NCBI RefSeq assembly: GCF_900100395.1
Contig: NZ_FNFB01000041.1
Span: forward strand, 1 to 46,976
Length of the DNA stretch: 46,976 nt
Direction: 5' to 3'
Source: Nonomuraea maritima
GTDB taxonomy: Bacteria; Actinomycetota; Actinomycetes; Streptosporangiales; Streptosporangiaceae
Below are positions 24,569 through 33,648 of the stretch, in pieces (the first letter of the stretch is position 1; each line of letters begins with the position of its first letter). The notes under the pieces are model-generated. The model was not told the DNA's origin, ran no database searches, and worked only from the letters and a program-made list of their open reading frames with translations. The position numbers and the translations under genes were made by a program.

Positions 24569-27442
24569 CTACTTGTCCGCCGACAGGCTCGACGTCCAGA
24601 GGATCAGATGGTCGGCGCTGTAGGTCGTGGACCGGCCGAGCGCCACGACCTCCGAGCCCGTCACCGCCACCGCCGACAGCCGCTGCGCGCCCCGGCCCGC
24701 GAGGCGGTCCTGGGTGAGCTCCACGCGGTTCCACGACAGGCCGTCCGTGGACGTCCAGGCGGCGCTGTCGCCCTCGCCAGGCGTCCCGTGCCGGCCGACC
24801 GCCACGAGCCCGTCGGCCGCCGCCGCCAGGTCGTCGGCGGCGGCCGCCTGCTCCGCGGGCAGCCAGGCCGTCCGCCAACTCGCTCCCTCGTCGTCCGAGA
24901 CCGCGGCGAACGGCCGCCGCTGCCCGCCCGTGACGGCCGTGCCGATCGCCACCAGCTGGTCGCGGTACACCGCCACCCGCCGCAGACCGGCCGACGTGGC
25001 GTCCTGCGGGGCCACGCGCGGGCGCGCGCTCCAGTTGAGTCCGTCCTCCGAGAACCACACGACGCTCGCCTCCCGATCGGCGTCACCTGACGCGCCGACC
25101 GCCACGTACCCGCCACCGACGGCGACCACGTCGTGGACGCGCACCCCCGCGCCGCGCCGCGGCAGCCGCTCGGCCCGCGTGTAGGTGCGCAGGTCGCGGG
25201 TGAACCACACGACGGCGGAGGACGCGCCCGCCTGGTCCCTGGACTCGCCCACCACCACGTAGCCGCCGCCTCCCGCGGCGACCACGCCGGTCCGCAGGTA
25301 CGGCAGGTCGCCCTGACGCGCCAGATCGCCCTTGACCTCCACCTTCCGCCAGCTCTCTCCGTCGGAGGAGGTGACGAGGAGGGGGTCGGTGAAGGAGACG
25401 TCCGTCTCGGTGCTTCCGACCGCGAGCCAGCCGCGGCCGCCGTGCGCCACGTCCTCCAGCGTCTGCCTGCCGGGGCCGCCCACGCTCATCGACTTCCAGC
25501 TCCGCCAGTCCTGGATCGTCCACAGGCCCGCGTCGCCCGAGGCCGAGCCGACGGCGACGTACCGGCCGGAGAAGGCGGCGAGGGCGTTCGTCTCGCGCGC
25601 GGCCCTGGTCAGGCCCTCGACCTTGGTGAGCGGCACCCGCCCCGGCTTGCCGCCAGGAGGCACCGCCATGAGGACGAGCTGGTTGTCGACGTCGGAGGCG
25701 GCATGGTCGCCCCCCGCCAGCAGGGTGCCGCCCGATGCGACCGTGAACGCGCGCAGCGTCGCCCTCGGCAGGTCGCCGAGATCGGCCCGCTTCTTCCAGC
25801 TGCCGCCGTCGGAACTGGTCAGGACGGTGTAGTGGCCGAGGCCGGTCTGCGCGATGGCCGCGACGCCGTCCTGGTGGGAGATCAGCGACTCGACGCCGAC
25901 GCTCGTGCCGCCCAGCTTGTCGATGGAGCCGCACGACGACCACCGCGCCCCGGTGGAGGAGCAGTAGACGCGGACGTCGCCCTCGGGGGTGCGCCGCCTG
26001 GTCGGCACGAACACGAACCGCTCGGCCTGCGCCGCCACCGTGCCGGTCCGCGGCTCGGCCTCGGGGAGCTGGAAGCCGGTCGCCTGCCAGGTGCGCCCGC
26101 CGTCGGCCGAGCGCAGCACCCGCGATCCCTCGCCGTCCGCGGGTACCCCGACGGCCACGAGCGTGTCGCCCCTGGCCACCACTGCCTTGAGCTCCCGTAC
26201 TTCCAGCTCCCTGGTCTCGACGCGCTCCCACGTCCTGCCGTCGCCGGAGCGCCAGGCGGCAGGTCCCGTGCCGCCGTCCGCGCCGCTCGTGCGTCCCACC
26301 GCGACGAAGCCCGAGGCCGTACGCGCGATGTCGTCGATCCGGTCGCCGGGCAGGAACGCGGGCGCGGAGGTGTCGACGGTCGTCCAGGCCAGGCCGTCGG
26401 CGCTGGTCCACAGACCGCGCTCGCCACCCGCGGCCAGCCAGCGCCCGTCGCCGCCCACCACGCGCCGGACCGTGGGCGTCGAGGCGCCGTCCACCTGACC
26501 GAGCTGCCAGGTCCTGCCGCTGTCGGGCGAGAAGAGGAACAGGGGGCGCGGCGTGGGGCTGGTCGTGTCGCTGCCGACCGCCACCACGGCGCGGCCCACG
26601 GCGGCCATGTCGTTGAGCTTCTGGTCGGCGCCGTCCCCGGCGGCCTGGACGGTGAACAGGTCGTCCCCCGACCGTCCGGTGCCCGCGGCCAGGCGCAGGG
26701 CGGGGCCTTCGTCGCTGGCCCACTGCCACACGAGGACGCCGGTGGCGGCCAGGACGGCCGCGGCCACGGTCAGTGCCACGGGTACGGCCCTGCTGGTTCC
26801 GCGTACCGGGCTGGACCTGCGCAGGGCGGCGGGGGCTGGGCCGCGCTGGTGACGGCCGCCCTGCGGGCGCGGCGGTCCGCTCGCCACGAGCCGGTCGGGC
26901 CTGGTGGGGCGGCCCGCCGGGGGCCGCCCGACGCGCCGCACCTCCGGCTCTCCCGGCTCGGAAGGCTCGGAAGGCTCTGCGTGCTCGGGGGGCTCCGCGT
27001 CCTCGGGAGGCTCTGCCGGCCCCGATGCAGGGGACGCGGGCTGGGGGCGGGTCTCGGGTCCGGCGGAGAGGGGGCCGCCGGCGACGAGCTTGTCGGGACG
27101 GTCGACGACGCGGCGCGGACGGCGGCGGGGCTCGACGTCCGGCTCGGCCGTGGGTGAGCTGTACGGCATGCGCCCCTTGGGCGGTTCCTCCGGCTCGTCA
27201 GGGACGGGCGCCGCGAACGGCGGCATCCCCCAGGGGGAGGCGAGGGGTAAGCCCCGTGGCCGGTCGTCGGTGGGGCCGGGCGGCGAGTGGCTGATCCTCG
27301 GCTCCGCGCGCTCTTCGCGGGAGCGCTGCGATTGCGACGCGCCGCGCTGTTCTCGGGAGCGCTGCGGGCCGGACGCGCCGCGCCGGCGCGCGTCGTCGTC
27401 TTCCTGCGGTCGCCGTGGCGGGTCGCTGGGGCCGGAGGCCAC
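24569..27442 (-). CDS. Large membrane-anchored Asp-box beta-propeller protein
   Basis: A 957-residue protein in three parts. Residues 1-219 are disordered, rich in Pro, Glu and Arg (repeated SREERAEP and GPLSAGPE-type stretches). A single membrane helix follows (about 220-241, ALTVAAAVLAATGVLVWQW). The outer part of about 700 residues has at least nine Asp-box motifs (S-x-D-x-G-x-x-W): SPDSGRTW, SADGLAWT, SGDGRTWE, SADGGRTW, SSDGGSWK, SSDGESWR, SEDGLNWS, SDDEGASW, STDGLSWN, each after a GxxVAVG strand. This is a sialidase-like propeller without a recognisable catalytic set. GTG 27442 follows GAGGAGG. The frame continues upstream through one TAG to an ATG (see 27488-27538). Confidence 0.9.
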   Translation of the reverse strand: MASGPSDPPRRPQEDDDARRRGASGPQRSREQRGASQSQRSREERAEPRISHSPPGPTDDRPRGLPLASPWGMPPFAAPVPDEPEEPPKGRMPYSSPTAEPDVEPRRRPRRVVDRPDKLVAGGPLSAGPETRPQPASPASGPAEPPEDAEPPEHAEPSEPSEPGEPEVRRVGRPPAGRPTRPDRLVASGPPRPQGGRHQRGPAPAALRRSSPVRGTSRAVPVALTVAAAVLAATGVLVWQWASDEGPALRLAAGTGRSGDDLFTVQAAGDGADQKLNDMAAVGRAVVAVGSDTTSPTPRPLFLFSPDSGRTWQLGQVDGASTPTVRRVVGGDGRWLAAGGERGLWTSADGLAWTTVDTSAPAFLPGDRIDDIARTASGFVAVGRTSGADGGTGPAAWRSGDGRTWERVETRELEVRELKAVVARGDTLVAVGVPADGEGSRVLRSADGGRTWQATGFQLPEAEPRTGTVAAQAERFVFVPTRRRTPEGDVRVYCSSTGARWSSCGSIDKLGGTSVGVESLISHQDGVAAIAQTGLGHYTVLTSSDGGSWKKRADLGDLPRATLRAFTVASGGTLLAGGDHAASDVDNQLVLMAVPPGGKPGRVPLTKVEGLTRAARETNALAAFSGRYVAVGSASGDAGLWTIQDWRSWKSMSVGGPGRQTLEDVAHGGRGWLAVGSTETDVSFTDPLLVTSSDGESWRKVEVKGDLARQGDLPYLRTGVVAAGGGGYVVVGESRDQAGASSAVVWFTRDLRTYTRAERLPRRGAGVRVHDVVAVGGGYVAVGASGDADREASVVWFSEDGLNWSARPRVAPQDATSAGLRRVAVYRDQLVAIGTAVTGGQRRPFAAVSDDEGASWRTAWLPAEQAAAADDLAAAADGLVAVGRHGTPGEGDSAAWTSTDGLSWNRVELTQDRLAGRGAQRLSAVAVTGSEVVALGRSTTYSADHLILWTSSLSADK

Positions 27443-27487
27443 GCGGCGTACCTCCTCGTCGAACTCGGCGTACTGGTCGAACGCGTC

Positions 27488-27538
27488 CTACCTGGGTCGA
27501 TGCCGGTCGGGCCGCGGATCGTCCCGGCCGGTCGGCAT
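27488..27538 (-). CDS. In-frame 16-codon upstream ORF ending in TAG
   Basis: ATG 27538 opens MPTGRDDPRPDRHRPR and stops at TAG (27488-27490) in the same frame as the propeller protein. The 15 codons between TAG and GTG 27442 read DAFDQYAEFDEEVRR, which looks like real coding sequence. Either the propeller gene once began at 27538, or this is a leader peptide. Confidence 0.3.
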   Translation of the reverse strand: MPTGRDDPRPDRHRPR

Positions 27539-27617
27539 TCCTTCGCCATCCAGACCAGCATGCTTGGGCCGGAATGGCGAGACCTCTCTAGCGAGATTCC
27601 TGACCAGCCAGCCAGAT

Positions 27618-28619
27618 TTATCCCGAAACAGTGCTGATTGACCGCTTTTTGGCAAGATAAATCACGCCAAACGCATACACCCCGAGCTGCACCACGGTTC
27701 CCGTCAGCGCCTGCCAAGGAACCGGCGTCTTGCCCTGGTCGAGTGCGTCCTCCAGCCCGCCCGCCGCCGCGCTGATCCCGAACGCCACGAGGTTGTTCAG
27801 CACGTGCAGCGCGATGCCCGCCTCCAGCCCGCCCGTCCGTACGGTGAGCCACGCCATGACGGCGCCGAACGCGAACACGTCGGCCAGCCCCGCCCACGAG
27901 TAGCCGTGCAGCGAGGCGAACAGCGCCGACCCGAGGACGATCGCCCAGATCGGGCTGCGCAGGTGCGCGCCCACCGCCTGCAGCACCCAGCCGCGGAACA
28001 CGTACTCCTCGGCCGCCGCCTGGAACGGCACCAGCACCACGATCACCACGAGCAGCGGCAGGAAGGCGTCCCAGCCCGTCCAGCCGAACATGCCGCCGCC
28101 CCGGCCCGCCGCCGACAGGACGAGCCACTGGACGCCCTGCCCCAGCACCATCGCGACGACGGCCAGCGCGACGCAGGTCAGCAGCCACGACCAGCGCAGC
28201 CGCCCCGCCACCGACGACAGCGTCCCAGGACGCCGCCGCTGAATGAGAGCCGCCACCCCCAACGCCAGCAGCAGCGCGGGCGCGATGGACAGCAGCGTCA
28301 CGGTCAGGCCGACCGGCGTGGGCTCGGGGCCGCCCGTCTTCGGGTTGATCGGCGACGGGAGGCCGAGCAGGAGCGCCGGGATGGTGAACGCCAGGACGAC
28401 CACCACACCGATCGCGAGGAAGCCGCAGGCCACGATCAGCGTGCCGACGATCGACCGCCACGGCCGGGTGGCGGAGTTCCTGGCGAGGTGGTCGTAGCGG
28501 GCGCCGGACGGCGCCGGCAGGAGCCAGGGCTCCGGCTGGTACGCGACACCCGCCGGCGGCACGCCGTACGGGGGCGCCCAGCTGTGGTCGGGCAGGTCAG
28601 GCCCTGGGTTCTCCGGCAT
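27618..28619 (-). CDS. CPBP-family intramembrane metalloprotease
   Basis: A 333-residue membrane protein with about eight hydrophobic segments and a Pro-rich soluble N-terminus of about 55 residues. The CPBP/Abi motifs are complete: EEYVFRG (Glu-Glu and Arg), FASLHGYSW (His) and HVLNN (His). Members act as intramembrane proteases in prenyl-protein processing, bacteriocin immunity or sigma-factor control; which applies here is unknown. The gene lies 175 nt upstream of the propeller gene on the same strand. Start ATG 28619. Confidence 0.9.
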   Translation of the reverse strand: MPENPGPDLPDHSWAPPYGVPPAGVAYQPEPWLLPAPSGARYDHLARNSATRPWRSIVGTLIVACGFLAIGVVVVLAFTIPALLLGLPSPINPKTGGPEPTPVGLTVTLLSIAPALLLALGVAALIQRRRPGTLSSVAGRLRWSWLLTCVALAVVAMVLGQGVQWLVLSAAGRGGGMFGWTGWDAFLPLLVVIVVLVPFQAAAEEYVFRGWVLQAVGAHLRSPIWAIVLGSALFASLHGYSWAGLADVFAFGAVMAWLTVRTGGLEAGIALHVLNNLVAFGISAAAGGLEDALDQGKTPVPWQALTGTVVQLGVYAFGVIYLAKKRSISTVSG

Positions 28620-28717
28620 CTTTCCATTCTGTCGGCTTAGTGCGCATTAGTTCACAGACGGCGCGGCGTTTTGACCGGATGCTCAAGGCGTAGGACAACC
28701 GACCCTGGGAGCAGCTC

Positions 28718-29458
28718 ATGTCAAAGCTGGGACCTGTCATCACCCTGGCGGCGGGAGCAGTGCTCGCCGTAGGGCTTGGTGCCGCCAGCATCATCGCGAT
28801 GCCGACGGCCGACACCCCCGCCGTCACGGTCGCCGCCGAGGCGCCCACCGTACAGCAGAATCTCCAGGCCGGGGCGGCCGGCGCGAACAGCGCCGCACCG
28901 TCAGCGGCCCCGTCCGCCACCCCGTCCGCCGCGCCGACGCCCGAACCGCCGAAGAAGACCGTGAAGGCCGATTTCGGCGGCCGCGTGAAGGGCACCGGCG
29001 CCCTCGTCGCCATCTCCATCAGGAACGGCAAGGCCGTCGGCTACTTCTGCGACGGCAGGATCGAGGCCTGGTTCAAGGGCCAGGAGTCGGACGGCGCACT
29101 GAACCTGACCGGCGTTGCCGACAAGCACGCCAAGGTCAAGGCCACGATGAGCGGCAGCAAGGCCAAGGGCACGCTCACCGTCGGCGGCAAGAAGTGGAGC
29201 TTCTTCGCGCCCACCGTGAAGAAGCCGTCCGGCCTCTACCGGGCCACCGCGACCGTCCGGGGCGCCAAGCTGCGAGCCGGCTGGATCGTGCTGAAGAACA
29301 CCAACGGCACCTACACCCAGGTGGGCGCCGCCTTCGCGGGCGAGCAGCAGCTCGACATCCCGAAGATCGACCCCGCCAGCCCCACCGCATCCGTGCGGAT
29401 CGGCGACACCACGATCTCCCCGCAGGACGCCGACACCTTCGTCGAGGAGATGGGATGA
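28718..29458 (+). CDS. Exported protein with Ala/Pro-rich linker, unknown family
   Basis: A 246-residue protein with an N-terminal signal or anchor (residues 5-27), a Ser/Ala/Pro linker (SAAPSAAPSATPSAAPTPEPPKK, about 57-80) and a C-terminal domain of alternating strands (FGGRVKGTGALVAISIRNGKAVGYFCDGR ... SGSKAKGTLTVGGKKWSFFAP). One Cys. ATG 28718 follows GGGAGCAG. The stop overlaps the next ATG (ATGA), so the product is coupled to a His-containing membrane protein. A surface or periplasm-like role next to that protein is inferred. Confidence 0.85.
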   Translation: MSKLGPVITLAAGAVLAVGLGAASIIAMPTADTPAVTVAAEAPTVQQNLQAGAAGANSAAPSAAPSATPSAAPTPEPPKKTVKADFGGRVKGTGALVAISIRNGKAVGYFCDGRIEAWFKGQESDGALNLTGVADKHAKVKATMSGSKAKGTLTVGGKKWSFFAPTVKKPSGLYRATATVRGAKLRAGWIVLKNTNGTYTQVGAAFAGEQQLDIPKIDPASPTASVRIGDTTISPQDADTFVEEMG

Positions 29459-30003
29459 CCACCACCGACCACCGCAGCCCGTCGCGCGGCGCGACCGTGC
29501 TGCTGCTGCCACTGCTGATCGGCGCCCTGGTAGCGCTCGCACTCGGCGTGTACGGACGGGCGCACACGCCGACCGGTTTCGCGGTCGGCGTGGCCGGGTT
29601 CTCCTCCGCGCTGCCGATGAAGGTCTGGCTCACCACGGGCTCGTTCGTGCTGGCGATCGTGCAGGTGGTCTCGGCCCTGTCGATGTGGGGACGGCTCGGG
29701 GTCACCATCCCGCCCTCCGTGCACCGCTGGTCGGGCCGGCTGGCGTTCGCGCTCTCGATCCCGGTCGCCTTCCACTGCCTGTACGCCCTCGGCTTCCAGT
29801 ACGACGTGGCCCGCGTGCTCGTGCACTCGTTCCTCGGCTGCTTCTTCTACGGCGTGTTCACCGCGAAGATGCTGGCATTGCCCAAGCGGGACGCGCCCGG
29901 CTGGACGCTGCCGGTGCTCGGCGGGCTCACGTTCGCCGCCCTCGTGGGGTTGTGGCTGACGTCGTCGTTCTGGTTCTTCACCGCCGTCGGCCTCAAGGTG
30001 TGA
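29455..30003 (+). CDS. Four-helix membrane protein with conserved-looking His (DUF6529-like)
   Basis: A 182-residue protein with about five hydrophobic segments. Intramembrane or membrane-edge His occur in HRWSGRLAFALS, VAFHCLYALG and LVHSFLGCFFYG, the type of spacing seen in cytochrome b561/ferric reductase-like haem proteins. It resembles the actinobacterial DUF6529 group from memory. It is translationally coupled to the exported protein upstream. Electron transfer across the membrane is a plausible role but is not proven by sequence. Its 3' end overlaps the convergent lyase gene by 11 nt. Confidence 0.82.
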   Translation: MTTTDHRSPSRGATVLLLPLLIGALVALALGVYGRAHTPTGFAVGVAGFSSALPMKVWLTTGSFVLAIVQVVSALSMWGRLGVTIPPSVHRWSGRLAFALSIPVAFHCLYALGFQYDVARVLVHSFLGCFFYGVFTAKMLALPKRDAPGWTLPVLGGLTFAALVGLWLTSSFWFFTAVGLKV

Positions 30004-30925
30004 ATGTCTTCGTCCGCTGCAACCCGGCCGCCCGCCCCTTGGCGGCCACGACGAGCGCCATCTTCCTGGACGCCTCGTCGATCATCTCGTCGCCCAGCAT
30101 GACCGCGCCGCGCTTCTCCACGGTGGTGTAGTACTCGTACGCCTCCAGGATCAGCTCGGCGTGGTCATAGTCGTCCTGCGTGGGTGAGAACACCTCGTTG
30201 GCCGCGTCGACCTGCGAGGGGTGCAGCACCCACTTGCCGTCGAACCCGAGCGCCGCCGCCCGCCGCGCGACGCGCCGGAACCCCTCGACGTCCTTGATCT
30301 GCAGGTACGGGCCGTCGATGACCTGCAGGTCGTGCATCCGGGCGGCCATGAGCAGCCGCATGAGGATGTAGTGGTAGGCGTCGCCCTCCTCGTAGCCGGG
30401 GGGCTGCTCGCCGACGACGAGCGTGCGCATGTTGACCGACGCCATGAAGTCGGCGGGCCCGAACACCAGGGTCTCCAGCCGCTTCGACGATCCGGCGATG
30501 GCGTCGGCGTTGACCAGGCCGCGGGCGTTCTCGATCTGCGCCTCGATGCCGATGCGGCCGACCTCGTACCCCATCGTCTGCTCGATCTGGGTGAGCAGGG
30601 TGTCGAGCCAGACGACGTCGGACGGGTCCTGCACCTTGGGCAGCATCACGCAGTCGACGAACTCGCCGGCCCCCTCCACCACCTCGATCACGTCCCGGTA
30701 CGTCCACCGGGTGGTGAGGTCGTTGACCCTGACCACGCGCGTCTTGCCCGTCCAGTCGCCGCCGCGCAGGGCGGCCACGATGTTGCCCCGCGCCTGCTCC
30801 TTGGCGAGCGGCGCGACGGAATCCTCCAGGTCGAGGAACACCTCGTCGACGGGCAGGGTCTGGGCCTTCTCCAGGAACCGGGGATTGCTGCCGGGCACCG
30901 CCAGCACCGAACGTCTTGATCGCAT
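29993..30925 (-). CDS. HpcH/HpaI aldolase family CoA-ester lyase (CitE/malyl-CoA lyase-like)
   Basis: A 310-residue TIM-barrel lyase: RRSVLAVPGSNPRFLEKA, FLDLEDSVAPLAKEQAR (acidic metal site), RVNDLTTRW, MLPKVQDPSDV, IEAQIENARGLVNADAI, FGPADFMASVNM, GKWVLHPSQVDAANEVF. These are the landmarks of CitE-like and malyl-CoA lyase/thioesterase enzymes, which cleave or form C-C bonds in CoA esters such as malyl-CoA. ATG 30925 (MRSRRSVLAVPG) is preferred over GTG 30931. It is divergent from the small gene at 30993, with about 67 nt for both promoters. Confidence 0.92.
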   Translation of the reverse strand: MRSRRSVLAVPGSNPRFLEKAQTLPVDEVFLDLEDSVAPLAKEQARGNIVAALRGGDWTGKTRVVRVNDLTTRWTYRDVIEVVEGAGEFVDCVMLPKVQDPSDVVWLDTLLTQIEQTMGYEVGRIGIEAQIENARGLVNADAIAGSSKRLETLVFGPADFMASVNMRTLVVGEQPPGYEEGDAYHYILMRLLMAARMHDLQVIDGPYLQIKDVEGFRRVARRAAALGFDGKWVLHPSQVDAANEVFSPTQDDYDHAELILEAYEYYTTVEKRGAVMLGDEMIDEASRKMALVVAAKGRAAGLQRTKTFTP

Positions 30926-30979
30926 AGGCACACGCTACTTCCGCCGACCGCTCCGGTTCCTCCGGGTGGCGAACGCGAT

Positions 30980-30985
30980 TACAGT
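30980..30985 (+). promoter_or_regulatory. -10 element of a probable leaderless gene
   Basis: TACAGT ends 7 nt before GTG 30993. Confidence 0.5.
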
Positions 30986-30992
30986 CGAACCT

Positions 30993-31373
30993 GTGACCGA
31001 GCAGAACGCCGACCGGGCCGCGGCCGTCGCCGAGGGCGCCAAGAAGTCCGGCATCCTCTGGCTCGCCCTCGACCGTCCCCGGCTGGCCTGGCACGCCTGG
31101 CACGACGGCGCGATCCACATCGTGACGGGCGGCGAGGAGCAGCGGCTGCCCGGGCTCGACGCCCTCGACCGGGTCCATGTCACGCTGCGCAGCAAGGACA
31201 ACGGCGCGCGGCTGGTGGAGTTCGACGCGGCGGTCACGGTCGTCGACCAGGCCGAGTCGCCCGACGTCGTCGCGGCGCTGGCCAAGGAGCGGCTCAACGC
31301 CCGCGACAGCGAACACCTCCCTGAGCGCTGGGCCCGCGAGTCCACGATCGTCCGCCTCACGCCCGAGCTGTGA
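30993..31373 (+). CDS. Conserved small protein, possibly split-barrel FMN-binding-like
   Basis: A 126-residue protein (MTEQNADRAAAVAEGAKKSGILWLAL...). Strand pattern LWLALDRPRLAWHAWHDGAIHIVTGGEEQRLPGL and the closing LPERWARESTIVRLTP suggest a small beta-barrel of the pyridoxamine-phosphate-oxidase-like class, though no cofactor motif is certain. The start GTG 30993 has no ribosome binding site but a -10 box 7 nt upstream. The longer frame to 30423 overlaps the divergent lyase. Function unknown. Confidence 0.75.
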   Translation: MTEQNADRAAAVAEGAKKSGILWLALDRPRLAWHAWHDGAIHIVTGGEEQRLPGLDALDRVHVTLRSKDNGARLVEFDAAVTVVDQAESPDVVAALAKERLNARDSEHLPERWARESTIVRLTPEL

Positions 31374-31382
31374 GGCGGCCCG

Positions 31383-32342
31383 TCAGGTCTGGGCGGTGAG
31401 CGGCTCGGCCGCCACCGGCTCCGGCACGGGTTCCGCGGCCGGGCGCGCGGTCGCCGTCTGGGCGAGCAGCGCCCCGGTGAGCACGATCAGACCGCCGACG
31501 ATCTGGAACACGCCGAGCGTCTCGCCGACCAGCGCCCAGGCCACGATCGCCCCGGCGATGACCTCCAGCGACGCGACGGTCGCGCCGATCGCCGCCGACA
31601 GGCGCCGTACGGCGTTGACGCCCAGGATGTAGGCCACCACCGTGGCCACGAGCACCATGGCCAGGTAGGCGACCAGCACCGGCAGCGGCTGCCCGCCGGT
31701 CGCGGGCGTGGCCGTGACGGTGAACACCTCCCACCGCATGTCCCAGGGCCTGGCGAACGGCATGAGGACGACGGCGGCCCCGGCCATGCCCCAGGCGATG
31801 AGGCCGAGGGGGTCGACGTCGTCCCCGAAGCTATCGCTCATCAGGAAATATCCGGCGCAGCACGCCCCGGCCAGCAGCCCCAGCAGCAGCCCGAGCGCGT
31901 CCAGACGCATGCCTTGCCACGCCTCGACCACGATCGCGAGCCCCACGACGGCCACGACCGCGCCGAGGTAGGCGGCCCGCGCCAGCCGTACCCGGCGGAC
32001 CAGCCGTACCCAGGCCACCACCATGACCGGCGCCATGAACTCCAGCAGCAGCGCGACCCCCACCGGCAGCCGGGTGATGGCCACGAAGTACAGGGCCTGC
32101 ACCCCGGCGACCGCCATGATCGCGTACAGGCCGAAGAACGGCAGTCTCGACCTCGGGATGCGCAGCGCGCGGGGACGCACGACGGCGAGCACCGCCAGCA
32201 TCAGCAGCCCGGCCCCGGCCATCCGCGTCCAGACCGCCTCGATCGGGGCCAACCCGGCGGCGATGAGGTACTTCGCCATCGGCCCTGAGAACGCGAAACA
32301 CCACGCCGACACGAAAGCCAGCGCGAGCCCCACAGACCTCAT
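31383..32342 (-). CDS. EamA/RhtA-type drug/metabolite exporter
   Basis: A 319-residue membrane protein with ten hydrophobic segments in two EamA repeats (first about 5-135, second about 145-290); the second repeat has the typical P-x-x-A/GE end (AWALVGETLGVFQIVGGLIVLTG). Members export amino acids and other small metabolites. ATG 32342 (MRSVGLALAFVSAW) is preferred; the in-frame extension to 32393 has no extra membrane segment. Its 3' end lies 9 nt from the convergent small gene. Confidence 0.9.
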   Translation of the reverse strand: MRSVGLALAFVSAWCFAFSGPMAKYLIAAGLAPIEAVWTRMAGAGLLMLAVLAVVRPRALRIPRSRLPFFGLYAIMAVAGVQALYFVAITRLPVGVALLLEFMAPVMVVAWVRLVRRVRLARAAYLGAVVAVVGLAIVVEAWQGMRLDALGLLLGLLAGACCAGYFLMSDSFGDDVDPLGLIAWGMAGAAVVLMPFARPWDMRWEVFTVTATPATGGQPLPVLVAYLAMVLVATVVAYILGVNAVRRLSAAIGATVASLEVIAGAIVAWALVGETLGVFQIVGGLIVLTGALLAQTATARPAAEPVPEPVAAEPLTAQT

Positions 32343-32427
32343 CGCACACCACCAGAAGGAGTAATTACCGTTATGCGGGTTTGATACTGACACGCAAGGC
32401 GTTCCAGGCGCAATGGGTCGCCTTTGT

Positions 32428-32433
32428 TAGCCT
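32428..32433 (+). promoter_or_regulatory. -10 element of probable leaderless MgtE-N gene
   Basis: TAGCCT ends 6 nt before GTG 32440. Confidence 0.45.
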
Positions 32434-32439
32434 GACGAC

Positions 32440-33648
32440 GTGCAGATCTTCGTGGCACGACTGGCCGGAACCCCGGTCTTCGACCCGGTGGGCGACCAGA
32501 TCGGCCGCGTCAGAGACGTCGTGGTCGGGCTGCGTCTCGGCCGCCGTCCCAACGTCCACGGCTTCGTGGTGGAGGTGCAGCCACGCCGCCGGGTTTTTCT
32601 GCCGATCACCCGCGTACGCCGCATCGAGGCCGGCGCGGTGATCTTCACCGGCAAGCTCGACATGCGCAGGTTCGAGCCGCGGGCCACCGAGACCCTCGTC
32701 ATCGGCGAGATGTTCGACCTGTCCGTACGCCTCGGCGACCAGCCCATGACCGTCTACGACGTCGCCATGGAGGAGGTCCGCCCGTCCACGTGGGAGATCA
32801 CCAAGGTCGCCCTCTACAAGGGCCGCAGGCGCGAGCCCCGCATCGTCAACTGGAACGAGGTGTCCGGGTTCGACACGCTGCAGAAGGACCAGGGCGCGGC
32901 CGGGCTGATCGCCGCGTTCGAGTCGCTGCGGGCCGCCGACATGGCGAGCGCCCTGCACGACCTGCCGAGCAAGCGCCGCATCGAGATCGCGCGGGCGCTC
33001 AACGACACCCGGCTGGCCGACGTCCTGGAAGAGCTGCCGCCCGACGACCAGATCGGCATCCTCGGCACCCTCGACCCGGAACGGGCGGCCGACGTGCTGG
33101 AGGAGATGGGGCCCGACGACGCCGCCGACCTCCTGCACGACCTGCCCGCCGACCAGGCGGCCCGGCTGCTCGCGCTGATGGAGCCCGACGAGGCCGCGCC
33201 GGTGCGGCGGCTGCTGACGTACCCCGAGACCAGCGCGGGCGGCGTGATGACCAGCGAGCCGGTGATCCTGCCGCCCAGCGCCACGGTGGCCGAGGCGCTC
33301 GCGCACATCCGCCATGAGGACCTCACGCCCGCCCTGGCCGCCCAGGTCTACGTCACCCGGCCGCCCAACGAGACCCCGACGGGCGTGTACCTCGGGGTGT
33401 CGCACTTCCAGCGGCTGCTGCGCGAGCCGCCCTCGACATTGCTCGGACGCGTCCTCGACCCGTCGATCGACCCGATCAGGCCGGACTTCACGCTGCGCGA
33501 GGTGACGTACTACCTCGCCAACTACAACCTCATGGCCGCGCCCGTGGTCGACGAACTCGGCCGGCTCGTCGGCGCGGTGACCGTCGACGACGTGCTCGAC
33601 CACCTGCTGCCCGAGGACTGGCGCGAGAGGGCCGACCTTGACCACTGA
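32440..33648 (+). CDS. Soluble MgtE N-domain protein with PRC-barrel and CBS domains
   Basis: A 402-residue protein without membrane helices. Domains in order: PRC-barrel-like (about 1-80, VARLAGTPVFDPVGDQIGRVRDVVVG), a second short barrel segment (WEITKVALYKGRRREPRIVNW, about 117-140), MgtE N-terminal superhelix (about 150-265, with repeated LxxLPPDDQ / LEEMGPDDAADLL motifs), and paired CBS domains (about 268-390, ending VDELGRLVGAVTVDDVLDHLL). MgtE transporters use these two domains as a magnesium sensor; here the channel is missing. The next gene is a DUF1003 membrane protein overlapping the 3' end, which may supply the membrane partner. Confidence 0.9.
   Translation: MQIFVARLAGTPVFDPVGDQIGRVRDVVVGLRLGRRPNVHGFVVEVQPRRRVFLPITRVRRIEAGAVIFTGKLDMRRFEPRATETLVIGEMFDLSVRLGDQPMTVYDVAMEEVRPSTWEITKVALYKGRRREPRIVNWNEVSGFDTLQKDQGAAGLIAAFESLRAADMASALHDLPSKRRIEIARALNDTRLADVLEELPPDDQIGILGTLDPERAADVLEEMGPDDAADLLHDLPADQAARLLALMEPDEAAPVRRLLTYPETSAGGVMTSEPVILPPSATVAEALAHIRHEDLTPALAAQVYVTRPPNETPTGVYLGVSHFQRLLREPPSTLLGRVLDPSIDPIRPDFTLREVTYYLANYNLMAAPVVDELGRLVGAVTVDDVLDHLLPEDWRERADLDH

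Noticed and set aside
27488..27490. TAG as a site of pyrrolysine insertion or readthrough
   Set aside because: No pyrrolysine genes or readthrough signals are seen. A GTG with an excellent ribosome binding site lies just downstream.
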